Counted from the first letter of the stretch, positions 37,756-48,199 are shown. The stretch: 64,000 nucleotides of DNA from Oscillospiraceae bacterium (GCA_022793685.1 JAAWDI010000011.1:1-64000); one strand, 5' to 3'. Notes: a model not told the origin generated them from the sequence alone. A program made the numbers and translations.

Positions 37756-39852
37756 ATGAAATATGCACAATGGCGCCTCTCCTCCTGCGACGGCGCGGCC
37801 GTAGCGGCCATGCGTACCGCCGGATACGACCCCCTGACGGCAGAGCTGCTCTGTGTCCGCAGGCTGGATACGCCGGAAAAAGCCGCAGCTTTTCTCTCCT
37901 GCTCTCCCAGCCGTTTGCAGGACCCTTTTCTGATGAAAGACATGGATGTGGCCGTCAGCCGCATTCATTCCGCCCTCGATGACGGTGAGACCATCGCCGT
38001 TTACGGCGATTACGATGTGGACGGTATCACCTCCACCGCTCTGCTCACCCATTTTCTCCGTTCCAAGGGCGCTGTTGTTCACCCGTATATCCCTGACCGT
38101 CTGGAGGAGGGGTATGGTCTCAATACCGACGCGCTTGCCGCTCTGGCGGCGGAGGGCGTTACGCTGGTCATCACTGTGGATTGCGGCATCACCGCCGTGG
38201 AGGAAGCCGCCTTTGCCAAGGGCTTGGGAATTGACCTCATCATCACCGACCACCATGAATGTAAGGCCGCGCCGGAGGGCGTGGCCGCCAGCGTCAATCC
38301 CCGCCGCCCTGACTGCCCCTATCCCTTTAAGGCCTTGGCGGGCGTGGGAGTCGCCCTGAAGCTGGCGCTTGCCCTGACGGAACCGGAACGCCGCGGCGAG
38401 GTGCTTGCAGAATACGCCGACCTGGCCGCCATCGGCACGGTGGCCGACGTGATGGAGATGACCGGCGAAAACCGCGTCATCGTCTCCATGGGGCTGGAAC
38501 TGCTGCAAACCGATCCCCGTCGGCCCGGCCTTGCCGCCCTGTTCCACACGGCAGGCCTTATGAGCAAAAGCCTCACCGCCGCCAGCATCAGTTATGGCCT
38601 GGCTCCCCGCATCAATGCGGCCGGCCGTATGGGGCAGGCTGACGTTGCCCTTGGCTTGCTGCTGACCGATTCCCCCACAGAAGCCCAGCAGGTGGCGGAC
38701 GCCTTATGCAACCTGAACAAGCTCCGGCAGGAAACGGAGCTTGAAATCTATCAGGACTGTATTGCGCGGGTGGGCGACGCTTTGCCCCCCGGCGCCCATG
38801 CGCTGGTGCTGGCAGATGAAAGCTGGCATCAGGGGGTGGCGGGTATCGTGGCCTCCCGACTGGCAGAGCGTTACGGCTGCCCTGTCTTTATCATCTGTAT
38901 CCAAAACGGCAAGGGCAAAGGCTCCTGCCGGGCCTGCGGCGGGTTTAACCTTTTCCAGACCCTTTCCTCCTGCTCTGACCTGCTGCTCCGCTTCGGCGGG
39001 CACGCCGCCGCTGCCGGTTTTACCATCGACGCGGAAAAAATTGGGGAATTTGAGGCGCGGGTCAACGCCGTGGCCGCCGAAGTGGAGGCGAGCGGCGCCG
39101 CTGCCTCCATGCTGGAAGTGGACAGTGAGTTGAGCGATTTTTCCCTCCTCACCCTCCGCAGTGTAGAGGCGCTTTCCGCGCTGGAGCCGTTCGGCACCGG
39201 CAATCCCCGCCCCGTCTTCTCCCTCTCCGGCGTGGTGGTGGACTCCGTGGTGGACGTGGGTGGCGGCAAACACATGAAGCTCAAGCTCTCCAAAGGCTCC
39301 CGCCGGATGGACGCTATCTTCTTCTCCGTCACCAGCCGGGACGCGAAGGTATCCTCCGGCGACCGGCTGGACGTGGCGTTCTCCCCCCAAATCAACGAGT
39401 TTCGGGGCGGACGTAGCGTGCAGCTTCAGCTTTTGGATTTGCGCCCCGCCCGTACACGGGTGGAGCAGGAGCAGCTTCTCTATGCCAAGCTCCGCAGCGG
39501 CGATGCGCTGACGGCGGATGAGGCCAACTCCCTTATCCCCAGCCGGGCGGAGTTCGCCGCCGTGTGGCGGTATGTGAGCCGCCGTTCCGGCGGCGCGCCC
39601 CTGGAGGACACCGCCCTTCACCTCTCCCGCAGCGTGGCTCGAACCTTTGGCCTGCGGGAAACCTTTATGCGCACCATGGTATGCCTTGAGGTCATGCACG
39701 AGCAGGGCCTGATTAAGATGGAGCGGCGCTCTGACCATCTGCTGATTCAGACCGGCGAGCCAGAGGGTAAGGTGGATTTGGAGGCGTCGGCCTTGATGCA
39801 GCGTCTGCGCCGCTGCACACAGGGCAGACTGGAAAACGAGGTGACAAGCTGA
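37756..39852 (+). CDS. recJ: single-stranded-DNA-specific exonuclease RecJ
   Basis: IAVYGDYDVDGITSTALL...DHHECK...PRINAAGRMGQADVAL...RFGGHAAAAGFTI. Confidence 0.95.
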   Translation: MKYAQWRLSSCDGAAVAAMRTAGYDPLTAELLCVRRLDTPEKAAAFLSCSPSRLQDPFLMKDMDVAVSRIHSALDDGETIAVYGDYDVDGITSTALLTHFLRSKGAVVHPYIPDRLEEGYGLNTDALAALAAEGVTLVITVDCGITAVEEAAFAKGLGIDLIITDHHECKAAPEGVAASVNPRRPDCPYPFKALAGVGVALKLALALTEPERRGEVLAEYADLAAIGTVADVMEMTGENRVIVSMGLELLQTDPRRPGLAALFHTAGLMSKSLTAASISYGLAPRINAAGRMGQADVALGLLLTDSPTEAQQVADALCNLNKLRQETELEIYQDCIARVGDALPPGAHALVLADESWHQGVAGIVASRLAERYGCPVFIICIQNGKGKGSCRACGGFNLFQTLSSCSDLLLRFGGHAAAAGFTIDAEKIGEFEARVNAVAAEVEASGAAASMLEVDSELSDFSLLTLRSVEALSALEPFGTGNPRPVFSLSGVVVDSVVDVGGGKHMKLKLSKGSRRMDAIFFSVTSRDAKVSSGDRLDVAFSPQINEFRGGRSVQLQLLDLRPARTRVEQEQLLYAKLRSGDALTADEANSLIPSRAEFAAVWRYVSRRSGGAPLEDTALHLSRSVARTFGLRETFMRTMVCLEVMHEQGLIKMERRSDHLLIQTGEPEGKVDLEASALMQRLRRCTQGRLENEVTS

Positions 39853-42093
39853 ATGGACCCCATCATGGAACGGTATCAGGTACTGGAAAACAAGGTGGCG
39901 GCTTATTCCCCCCATTTGAATAAGGAGCGGCTGTTCGCCGCCTTCACCTATGCGGATTCGGAGCACAGCGGCCAAAAGCGCAAGGACGGCTCCCCCTATA
40001 TCACCCACCCGCTGGCCGTGGCTGAAATCGTGGCCGACCTGGGGCTGGACACCGACAGCGTAATCGCCGCCCTCCTTCACGACACGGTGGAGGACACCGA
40101 AGCCACCCATGAGGACGTGGCCCGGCAGTTCGGCGGCACGGTGGCCGATTTGGTGGACGGCGTCACCAAACTGACGCGGATGCAGTACACCTCCAAGGAA
40201 GAGGCCCAGATGGAAAACCTGCGCAAGATGCTGATGGCCATGGCCAAAGATGTGCGGGTCATCCTCATCAAGCTGTGCGACCGGCTGCACAATATGCGCA
40301 CCATGATGTACCAGAGCGAGCGCAAGCAGAAAGAAAAGTCTCTGGAAACGATGGAAATTTACGCCCCCATCGCCCACCGCCTCGGTATGCAGAAGATAAA
40401 GTGGGAGCTGGAGGACCTCTCTCTGCAATACCTTGACCCCATCGGCTATCAGGAGATTGGCGAGGAGCTGTCCAAACGCTCCACCGCCCACGAGGAATTT
40501 CTGATTTCCATCCAGAGGCGCATCGAGGAGCGGCTGAAGCAGGACGGCATCACCGCCGTGGTCTATGGTCGGGTCAAACACGCCTACTCCATCTATCGGA
40601 AGATGTACGCCCAGAACAAGACCATGGACGAGATTTTCGACCTGTACGCCTTCCGCATCATCGTGGACGATATTCCGGAATGCTACAACGTTCTGGGCTG
40701 TATCCACGATATGTTCAATCCGGTGCTGGGCCGTTTCAAGGACTATATCGGCACCCCCAAGCCCAACGGTTATCAGTCCCTTCACACCACCGTCATCGGA
40801 CGGGAAGGTATCCCCTTTGAGGTGCAAATACGCACCCATGCCATGCACCAGACGGCGGAATACGGCGTGGCCGCCCACTGGAAATACAAGCAGGGGCTTG
40901 CCAACGAAAATCTGGGCAGCGAGGGCGCGTTTGAATGGGTGCGCAAGCTGCTGGAAAACCAGCAGGATGCCGACCCGGACGAATTCGTCCACAACCTGAA
41001 GGTGGATATGTTCGCCGACGAGGTGTTCGTCTTCACCCCCAACGGCGACGTGAAAAGCCTCCCCGCTGGAGCTACCCCCATCGACTTCGCCTATGCCATT
41101 CACTCCGCCGTGGGCAACCGGATGACGGGCGCGAAAATCAACGGCCGCATCGTCCCCTTCGACGCAACCTTGCAGAGCGGCGACATCGTGGAGGTCATCA
41201 CCTCCAATTCCGCCCACGGCCCTTCCCGCGACTGGATGAAGATATGCAAAAGCAATGAGGCCCGTACCAAAATACGCCAGTGGTTTAAGAAGGAAAAGCG
41301 GGAGGAGAACATCGCCACCGGCCGGACCTCCTTTGAATCCGCCCTGAAGGCCGCCGGCCTCACCATGGCTGCCATCACCACGGAGGAAGTCCTCCCCCTT
41401 ATTCTGAAGAAGGTGCGTTTCGGCACGCTGGACGAGTTGTATGCCGCCATCGGCTACGGTGGGCAGTCCGCCCAGAAGTCAGTAGACCGCATCAAGGAGG
41501 AGATGCGCCGCCTTGGCCGTGCGCAGGCCGAGCGGGCCGCCGCAGAAAAAGCGGCCTCTGACGCGGCAGAGCAGACTATGATTCCCGCCGGCGCCGGACA
41601 GGTGCCCGCCAAAACGGGGAAAAAGACCTCCTCCAGCTCCGGCATCATTGTGGAGGGGCTGGACGGTTGCATGGTCAAATTTGCCAAGTGCTGCACCCCC
41701 GTGCCCGGCGACCCCATCGTGGGCTTTATCACTAGAGGCTACGGCGTGTCCGTCCACCGGCAGGACTGCCCCAACGCGGCCCCCTCCCGCCGCAAGCAGG
41801 AGGAGCTGGCCCGCTGGGTTAAGGTCGCATGGTCGGACGACGCCCCCGCCAGCTTCCGCACCACGCTGGAGCTGTCCGCCAAAGACCGGGACGGCCTGAC
41901 GCTGGACATCGCCATGGCCCTCTCCGCCGCCAAGGTGCGGGTAACTACGCTGGCCGCCCGAAGCAACCCAGACGGCTATGCAACGGTCACCGCGGTGCTG
42001 GAGGTCAAAAATCAGGAAGAGCTTACCGCTGTCATCAACAAGCTGGGGCAGATACAAAGCGTTTACCAAGTCCGCCGGGCCGCCGGCCATTAA
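39853..42093 (+). CDS. relA: bifunctional (p)ppGpp synthetase/hydrolase
   Basis: HD (LLHDTVEDTEATHE), synthetase (YGRVKHAYSIYRKM...DLYAFRIIV), TGS and ACT domains. Confidence 0.96.
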   Translation: MDPIMERYQVLENKVAAYSPHLNKERLFAAFTYADSEHSGQKRKDGSPYITHPLAVAEIVADLGLDTDSVIAALLHDTVEDTEATHEDVARQFGGTVADLVDGVTKLTRMQYTSKEEAQMENLRKMLMAMAKDVRVILIKLCDRLHNMRTMMYQSERKQKEKSLETMEIYAPIAHRLGMQKIKWELEDLSLQYLDPIGYQEIGEELSKRSTAHEEFLISIQRRIEERLKQDGITAVVYGRVKHAYSIYRKMYAQNKTMDEIFDLYAFRIIVDDIPECYNVLGCIHDMFNPVLGRFKDYIGTPKPNGYQSLHTTVIGREGIPFEVQIRTHAMHQTAEYGVAAHWKYKQGLANENLGSEGAFEWVRKLLENQQDADPDEFVHNLKVDMFADEVFVFTPNGDVKSLPAGATPIDFAYAIHSAVGNRMTGAKINGRIVPFDATLQSGDIVEVITSNSAHGPSRDWMKICKSNEARTKIRQWFKKEKREENIATGRTSFESALKAAGLTMAAITTEEVLPLILKKVRFGTLDELYAAIGYGGQSAQKSVDRIKEEMRRLGRAQAERAAAEKAASDAAEQTMIPAGAGQVPAKTGKKTSSSSGIIVEGLDGCMVKFAKCCTPVPGDPIVGFITRGYGVSVHRQDCPNAAPSRRKQEELARWVKVAWSDDAPASFRTTLELSAKDRDGLTLDIAMALSAAKVRVTTLAARSNPDGYATVTAVLEVKNQEELTAVINKLGQIQSVYQVRRAAGH

Positions 42094-42108
42094 GGGAGGT
42101 TGTCTGCT

Positions 42109-42552
42109 ATGCGCGCAGTGGTCACACGGGTGTCCTCCGCCAGCGTCGTCATTGACGGCAGGGTAAACGGCGCCATTGAAAAGGGCTTCCTCGTCCTGCT
42201 GGGGGTCGCCCCGGAGGATACGGAGCAGGAGGCCGACCGTTTAGCCGACAAGGTGTGCCGCCTCCGCATTTTTGAGGACGAAAACGGCAAAATGAATTTA
42301 GACCTTGCCCAAGTGGGCGGTTCCCTGCTGGTGGTGAGCCAGTTCACCCTGTTTGCCGACTGCAAAAGCCGCCGCCCCGGCTTCACCGGAGCGGCCCGGC
42401 CTGAGGTTGCCGTTCCCCTGTACGAGCGCTTCATGGCCCGCTGCCGGGAAAACGGCTTTGCCGTGGAGCACGGCGAGTTCGGCGCCCATATGGAGGTGAC
42501 CTCCTGCAACGACGGGCCGGTCACCATCTGGCTGGACACCACCCAGCTTTGA
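42109..42552 (+). CDS. dtd: D-aminoacyl-tRNA deacylase
   Basis: MRAVVTRVSSASVVIDGRVNGAIEKGFLVLLGVAPEDT...LVVSQFTLFADCKSRRPGF...NDGPVTIWLDT. Confidence 0.96.
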   Translation: MRAVVTRVSSASVVIDGRVNGAIEKGFLVLLGVAPEDTEQEADRLADKVCRLRIFEDENGKMNLDLAQVGGSLLVVSQFTLFADCKSRRPGFTGAARPEVAVPLYERFMARCRENGFAVEHGEFGAHMEVTSCNDGPVTIWLDTTQL

Positions 42553-42574
42553 CGGCAAAAGGAGGTTTACTGCC

Positions 42575-43186
42575 ATGGAAATCAAACGTATCCCCCTCGG
42601 GTCCCTCGCCACCAACTGCTACCTGCTGGAGGATGAGCAGGCCGGCCTTTGTGCCGTTATCGACCCGGCGGAAAATGTGGACGCCATCCGCGCCGCCATG
42701 GAGGAAGACGGCGTGACCCCCGCTCTTATTCTGCTCACCCACGGCCATTTCGACCATGTGGGCGCAGTGCCGGAGCTACACGCCGCCTTTCCCGACGCGG
42801 CGGTGTATATCCACTCCGCCGACTTGGCGGAACCAGGTCAGCAGCTTCCCTACAAGATGCCCTATCTGGACGGGGTGCGGACCTATGCGGAAGGAGATGT
42901 GCTCTCCTTCGGCGGACTGACCCTTCAGGTGCTCCACACCCCCGGCCATTCCGCTGGTTCCGTCACCCTCAAGTTGGGCGAGGAGGTACTCTTCACCGGC
43001 GACACGCTCTTCCACTACTCTTGCGGCCGCACCGATTTAGAGGGCGGCAGCGACGTGCAGATGGAGACCTCCCTCCGGCGGCTGGCCGCCCTGCCGGGCA
43101 ACCCCGCCGTGCTGTCGGGCCACGGGCCCACCTCCACCCTGAACGCGGAGCGGGCGGGCAACCCCTACCTGCGGCGGCTGTCCTGA
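42575..43186 (+). CDS. MBL-fold metallo-hydrolase (glyoxalase II-like)
   Basis: LTHGHFDHVGAVPEL...HTPGHSAGSVTLKL...GDTLFHYSCGRTDLEGG. Confidence 0.92.
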   Translation: MEIKRIPLGSLATNCYLLEDEQAGLCAVIDPAENVDAIRAAMEEDGVTPALILLTHGHFDHVGAVPELHAAFPDAAVYIHSADLAEPGQQLPYKMPYLDGVRTYAEGDVLSFGGLTLQVLHTPGHSAGSVTLKLGEEVLFTGDTLFHYSCGRTDLEGGSDVQMETSLRRLAALPGNPAVLSGHGPTSTLNAERAGNPYLRRLS

Positions 43187-43189
43187 CGT

Positions 43190-44713
43190 ATGAAACTTTA
43201 TCTCCGCGGGCATGACTGCAAATATGCCGCCGAGCAGATGCTGCTGACGTTATTCCCTGATGAGCGGCCGGAGTACTCGGACACGCCGCCCGCCCCCGGC
43301 GAGGACGCCCTCACCCTCACCTTGACGGTAGCGGATGGGCAGGCCGTCGCTGCGGCAGAGCTTGTCCGCAAGGGCGGCATGCATACCGCCTCCGTCTCCG
43401 CCCCCGCCGCGGAATTGGAGGCAGACGAGCTGGCGGAAAGTCGGGTCACGCAGCGCATCTTAAAGCTGGCGTTCTATGAGGCCGCCCGCAAAAGCGGCGT
43501 GCCTCAGCCCCCGTGGGGCGCACTCACCGGAGTACGCCCGGTGAAGCTGCCCGCCAAGGTCTTACGGCAGGGCGGCGCCCTTGCGGACGCGGACCGGGAA
43601 CTGGCGGAGCGCTATGATGTGACCCCCATCCGCCGGAAGCTGGCCCTCTCCTGCGCGTCCTACAGCGCCGCGGCGCAGCAATCCCTCAAGGCGGACGAGG
43701 TATCCCTTTATGTGGGTATCCCCTTCTGTCCCACCCGGTGCGCCTACTGCTCCTTTATCTCCTCCGATGTGAAGCGCGCTTTGGGGCAGGTGGAGCCTTA
43801 CCTGGACGGCCTCCTGCAAGAGGCCGCCGTGCTGGGCGGCGTTCTCCGCAAGGCGGGGCGGCAGGTACGCACGGTTTACATCGGCGGCGGCACCCCCACC
43901 ACCCTCACCGCATCCCAGTTGGACAGGCTGCTGAGCGGCCTGTCTGCCGCAGTCGACCTCTCCCGCTGCACGGAATTCACGGTGGAGGCTGGACGGCCGG
44001 ACACCATCACCGCCGAAAAGCTGGCCGTTCTGCGAAGCTATGGGGTGGGCCGCATCTCGGTGAACCCCCAATCCCTCAACGATGAGGTGCTCCGCTCCAT
44101 GGGCCGCGCCCACACGGCGGCGCAATTCCGCAAGGCTTACGCCCTCGCCCGCTCGGCAGGGTTTTCTCAAATCAACGCCGATTTGATTGCCGGACTGCCC
44201 AAGGATACGCCGGACAGCTTTCGCGCCACCTTGAAGGAATTGCTGGCGCTTGCACCGGAAAACATCACCGTCCATACCCTCGCCCTGAAGCGCGGCTCCG
44301 CCCTGCTGGGAGAGGGAGGCGCGCCCTTCGCTGCCCTGCCCGGCGGCGAAGCGGTAGCGGCGATGCTCTCCTCCGCGTGGGAGGCGCTGTCCGGGGCGGG
44401 CTACGCTCCCTATTACCTCTATCGGCAGAAGTATATGTCGGGCAGCTTTGAGAATGTGGGCTGGTGTAAGCCGGGCTGTGAAAGCCTCTATAACATCGCC
44501 ATGATGGAGGAGCTGCATTCGGTGCTTGCTCTGGGCGGAGGCGGCGTTACCAAGCTGGTGGACGCGGAGACAGGGGCCATCTCCCGCATCTCTTCCCCCA
44601 AATACCCGTATGATTATACCGAGCGGCTGTGCCGCGTTCTGCAAGATAAACAGGCGGCGGCGGACTTCTTCGCCGCCCATCCCATCAAAAAGGAGTTGTC
44701 CCCCAATGGCTGA
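43190..44713 (+). CDS. hemZ: HemZ-like radical SAM coproporphyrinogen dehydrogenase
   Basis: YVGIPFCPTRCAYCSFISSDV; HemW/HemN family core with N-terminal extension. Confidence 0.88.
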   Translation: MKLYLRGHDCKYAAEQMLLTLFPDERPEYSDTPPAPGEDALTLTLTVADGQAVAAAELVRKGGMHTASVSAPAAELEADELAESRVTQRILKLAFYEAARKSGVPQPPWGALTGVRPVKLPAKVLRQGGALADADRELAERYDVTPIRRKLALSCASYSAAAQQSLKADEVSLYVGIPFCPTRCAYCSFISSDVKRALGQVEPYLDGLLQEAAVLGGVLRKAGRQVRTVYIGGGTPTTLTASQLDRLLSGLSAAVDLSRCTEFTVEAGRPDTITAEKLAVLRSYGVGRISVNPQSLNDEVLRSMGRAHTAAQFRKAYALARSAGFSQINADLIAGLPKDTPDSFRATLKELLALAPENITVHTLALKRGSALLGEGGAPFAALPGGEAVAAMLSSAWEALSGAGYAPYYLYRQKYMSGSFENVGWCKPGCESLYNIAMMEELHSVLALGGGGVTKLVDAETGAISRISSPKYPYDYTERLCRVLQDKQAAADFFAAHPIKKELSPNG

Positions 44714-45521
44714 CGAAAACTGCACCCATGACTGTTCTTCCTGCGGAGACCGCACCGCCCCCCGTGACCCCCACATTGCCCCCGGCGCAGGCACCAAAAT
44801 CAAAAAGGTGGTCGCCGTTATGAGCGGCAAGGGCGGCGTGGGCAAAAGCTCCGTTACCGCCGCGCTGGCGGCCGCCCTGCGGAAAAGCGGCAAAACGGTG
44901 GGCGTACTGGACGCCGACATCACAGGTCCGTCCATCCCCAAGCTGTTCGGCGTGCGGGAGCGGGCGGTTGCCACCCCCATGGGCATCGCACCGGTAAACA
45001 CCGAAACCGGTATCCCCATCATGTCCCTCAACCTGCTCACCGCTGATGAGACCGACCCCGTCATCTGGCGCGGCCCCGTCATCGCCGGCGTGCTTCAGCA
45101 GTTCTGGACGGACGTACAGTGGGGCGAGCTGGACGTGTTGCTCATCGATATGCCCCCCGGCACCGGCGACGTGGCCATCACTGTGTTCCAGTCCCTTCCG
45201 GTGGACGGCATTTTGATGGTTACCTCCCCCCAGCAGCTTGCCACCATGATTGTCACCAAGGCTGTGAAGATGGCGGGTGAGATGAAAATACCCATTTGGG
45301 GCGTCATCGAGAATTTCTCCACCTTCCGCTGCCCCGACTGCGGCAAGGAGCACCCCATCTTCGGTGAGAGCCACACAGAGGAAATCCTGAAAAACTTTGG
45401 TCTACCCCTGCTGGCTCAACTGCCCATCGACCCCGCTCTGGCGGCGGCGGGCGACAAGGGCGAGGTGGAAAAGGCCGACCTTTCCGTATTCCAAAAGGTC
45501 GCGGAGGCCTTGCCGCTGTAA
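44706..45521 (+). CDS. Mrp/NBP35 family P-loop ATPase (Fe-S carrier)
   Basis: VVAVMSGKGGVGKSSVTAALAAAL...DADITGPSIPKLFG...LLIDMPPGTGDVAI; N-terminal CTHDCSSCG. Confidence 0.93.
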   Translation: MADENCTHDCSSCGDRTAPRDPHIAPGAGTKIKKVVAVMSGKGGVGKSSVTAALAAALRKSGKTVGVLDADITGPSIPKLFGVRERAVATPMGIAPVNTETGIPIMSLNLLTADETDPVIWRGPVIAGVLQQFWTDVQWGELDVLLIDMPPGTGDVAITVFQSLPVDGILMVTSPQQLATMIVTKAVKMAGEMKIPIWGVIENFSTFRCPDCGKEHPIFGESHTEEILKNFGLPLLAQLPIDPALAAAGDKGEVEKADLSVFQKVAEALPL

Positions 45522-45614
45522 GGGCGCAACTTCCAGTTGACAAAAAGCAAGCGGCGGGTGGTTGTCAAAACCGCCCGCCTTTTGCTATCCTCACGGCGAA
45601 AGGAGCGATGAGCC

Positions 45615-46910
45615 ATGGATACCCTCGGAACGCGCATTGCCGAGCTGAGGAAAAAGGAAGGGCTGTCTCAGGAGGAGCTGGGCGAGGTGCTGGGCGTTTC
45701 CCGTCAGGCCATCTCCAAGTGGGAGAGCGACGCCGCCATCCCGGAGGTGGATAAGCTGGTGGCCCTGTCCCGCCGCTTCGGCGTGAGCGTCGGCTATCTG
45801 CTGGGCGTGGAGGACCCCGCCCCCGACGCGGCGGACAACGATAACACATTGAACGACGCGCAGCTGGACGCAGTTGACCGCATCGTGGGGCGCTATCTGG
45901 AGGAACGGGAAAAGGCGCAGCCGCCCCGGAAGGGGCGCAAACGCAGGACGGCGGCAATCTTGGCGGCGGTGGTTTTCGCCCTGTATGCCTTTGTCCGCAT
46001 CTCCGGCCTGCAAAACCAGTTGAACAACCTAAACAACAATATGAGCTGGATGGAGAGCCGCCTCTCTAACCAAATTTCCAACATTTCCGGCAGTGTGGAA
46101 AACATTCTGGCCGACCAAAATTCTCCCCTCGCCGAATACTCTGTTCGCACACTCTCCTTTGACCTGAAAAACCGTACCGTCCTTCTGATTGCGGAGGTCG
46201 TTCCCAAGGAGTGCGACGAAAACACCACTGTCACGCTGATTGCAGAGCCGGAACTCTGGGAACCTGTTCGGCAGGAGATGGGACGCATGGAAAACGCCAC
46301 CACCTTTACCACTCAGATGGCTGTCCCCATAGCAAATCAAATCGACCTCTCCATTCTTTTGCGGGATGGAGATGGTGCCATTCAGACCGTCCGGCTGGAA
46401 CCAATTTACGACTGTAATGACGGCACAGAATTGCAGGTGTCCGCCGACTTCTGGGAGCGTCAAAGCAGTACCATTGCGGACGGCAAGCTGAATATCGCTT
46501 GGAGCGAGGTCTCGTTCTCTGTCCATCAAGCTTGGCTGATGGAAAAGCTGCGGCCTGTCACCCTAATGGCACAGGTCTACCGCAACGGCGTCCTGTTGGA
46601 CAGCTTCCCCTTCACCGACGTGGACAGTGAATGGGATAAAGAGCACCAAATCCTCCATCCGTTAGAGGGCATTCTCATTCAAAAGCAATACCCCGTTTCC
46701 GACGGGGACAAACTCACCATCGTTTTCCGCTGGGCGGACAGCGCTGAACGCATCCGCTACCTCCGTCTTGCTCAGTACACCATCACGAAAAACGCCGACG
46801 GAGAGCTTACCGTTGACTTCGACGACCATGTGGTGGAAAAGTACGACCCGGCCACCGACAAGCCTTGGGACGAATACCCCGATTATTACCCTGATTTGCG
46901 CAACGAATAA
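45615..46910 (+). CDS. XRE-family HTH regulator with TM segment and extracytoplasmic domain
   Basis: [61 protein letters not shown]; ~300-aa C-terminal domain. Confidence 0.88.
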   Translation: MDTLGTRIAELRKKEGLSQEELGEVLGVSRQAISKWESDAAIPEVDKLVALSRRFGVSVGYLLGVEDPAPDAADNDNTLNDAQLDAVDRIVGRYLEEREKAQPPRKGRKRRTAAILAAVVFALYAFVRISGLQNQLNNLNNNMSWMESRLSNQISNISGSVENILADQNSPLAEYSVRTLSFDLKNRTVLLIAEVVPKECDENTTVTLIAEPELWEPVRQEMGRMENATTFTTQMAVPIANQIDLSILLRDGDGAIQTVRLEPIYDCNDGTELQVSADFWERQSSTIADGKLNIAWSEVSFSVHQAWLMEKLRPVTLMAQVYRNGVLLDSFPFTDVDSEWDKEHQILHPLEGILIQKQYPVSDGDKLTIVFRWADSAERIRYLRLAQYTITKNADGELTVDFDDHVVEKYDPATDKPWDEYPDYYPDLRNE

Positions 46911-46923
46911 TTCCCCATGGAAC

Positions 46924-46967
46924 AAAATCCCTCCCTTGCCCGTCTAACAGGGCAAAGGAGGGATTTT
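46924..46967 (+). promoter_or_regulatory. long hairpin sequestering the serpin Shine-Dalgarno
   Basis: AAAATCCCTCC-c-TTGCCC / GGGCAA-a-GGAGGGATTTT; serpin ATG at 46970. Confidence 0.8.
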
Positions 46968-46969
46968 CC

Positions 46970-48199
46970 ATGAAGAAGCTGCTTGCGCTGGTCTTGACCT
47001 CTGCCCTTGCAGTGGGTCTGCTGTCCGGCTGCCGCGCCAATCAGCCGGAGGCCTTGACGGGCACCCTTGAGCCTACCGACCGTTGGTACTGCTACGACGG
47101 TCCATGCACGCCGGTGACCATATTCGGGCTGGGGCTGTTGAACGAGATGGATGCCAAAGAGCCGAACCCGGTCATTTCGCCCCTGTCCGCCTATCTGGCC
47201 CTTGCCATGGCGGCCGGCGGTGCAAGCGGAAACACCCTCGCCCAGTTTTCCGCCCTGCTGAATTCCTCTCCCGACGGGCGGGATGCCCTGTGCTCCACCC
47301 TCTCCCACGCCTTGACGGACACGGCGGGGAGTACCGAACTGAATTTGGCGCAAGCCGTATGGACGGATGAGAGCTTTCGGCTTGACCACGACTATTTGCA
47401 GCATCTGGTGGATGTTTTCGCCGCCGAGGCCTACTCCGCCGATTTAAGCACCGCTGAAACCATGGCGGCTATCAACCGCTGGGTGAGCGAGCACACCAAA
47501 GGTCTTATCCCCACCCTGCTGGACGAGCCGTTGGATGGAGCCTCCATGGCGCTCATTAACACCCTTTACTTCAAGGGTACATGGGAGACCACTTTCGACC
47601 CAGCAAACGATGGCGACTTCCAAAACGAGGACGGCTCTCAGTCGTCCGTTCCTTTCCTCCGCCGCACCGGGGACATCACCGTGGCGGAAAGCGAGGACCG
47701 GGAGGGCGTTCTCCTGCCCTATGATGACGGCAAGACCGCTTTCCTCGCTGTGAAGCCCAAGGCGGAAGGAGCGGACATCCGCCACAGTGCCGCCGCCTTG
47801 ACGGAGGAAGCGTGGCACGCCCTCCTTGACGGAAAAGAAGAGCAAGTCTATCTGGCCATGCCCAAGCTGGAAGTGGAGTTTTCCGTCACCCTCAACGATG
47901 CCCTGAAAGCCCTCGGTTTGACTGATGCCTTTGACCCGGACAAGGCGGACTTCTCCGTCATGGGGTCAGACTCCGGCGGCGAGCCGCTCTATATTTCCAC
48001 CGTATTGCAAAAGGTGAAGCTGACGGTGGCAGAGGAGGGCACAGAAGCGGCGGCAGCCACAGAAATTGAGGTGAAGAACGGCTCAACGCTGTTTTGGGAA
48101 GAACCCCGCTCCATTGTGTTTGATTCCCCTTTCCTCTACGCCGTGGTGGACTTGTCCAGTGAAACCCCTCTCTTCCTTGGCCTTGCCACCCAGTTTTGA
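46970..48199 (+). CDS. serpin (serine protease inhibitor) lipoprotein
   Basis: Lipobox LLSGC; NPVISPLSAYLALAMAAGGA; ALINTLYFKGTWE; RCL hinge EEGTEAAAATE; DSPFLYAVVDLSSETPLFLG. Confidence 0.94.
   Translation: MKKLLALVLTSALAVGLLSGCRANQPEALTGTLEPTDRWYCYDGPCTPVTIFGLGLLNEMDAKEPNPVISPLSAYLALAMAAGGASGNTLAQFSALLNSSPDGRDALCSTLSHALTDTAGSTELNLAQAVWTDESFRLDHDYLQHLVDVFAAEAYSADLSTAETMAAINRWVSEHTKGLIPTLLDEPLDGASMALINTLYFKGTWETTFDPANDGDFQNEDGSQSSVPFLRRTGDITVAESEDREGVLLPYDDGKTAFLAVKPKAEGADIRHSAAALTEEAWHALLDGKEEQVYLAMPKLEVEFSVTLNDALKALGLTDAFDPDKADFSVMGSDSGGEPLYISTVLQKVKLTVAEEGTEAAAATEIEVKNGSTLFWEEPRSIVFDSPFLYAVVDLSSETPLFLGLATQF

Noticed and set aside
38704-41217. 837-aa antisense ORF across recJ/relA
   Set aside because: Shadow ORF in GC-rich coding DNA opposite two well-supported genes; low-complexity His/Gly/Val-rich translation with no domain motifs.
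43562-45082. 506-aa antisense ORF across hemZ/mrp
   Set aside because: Shadow ORF; the sense strand carries diagnostic radical-SAM and P-loop motifs.
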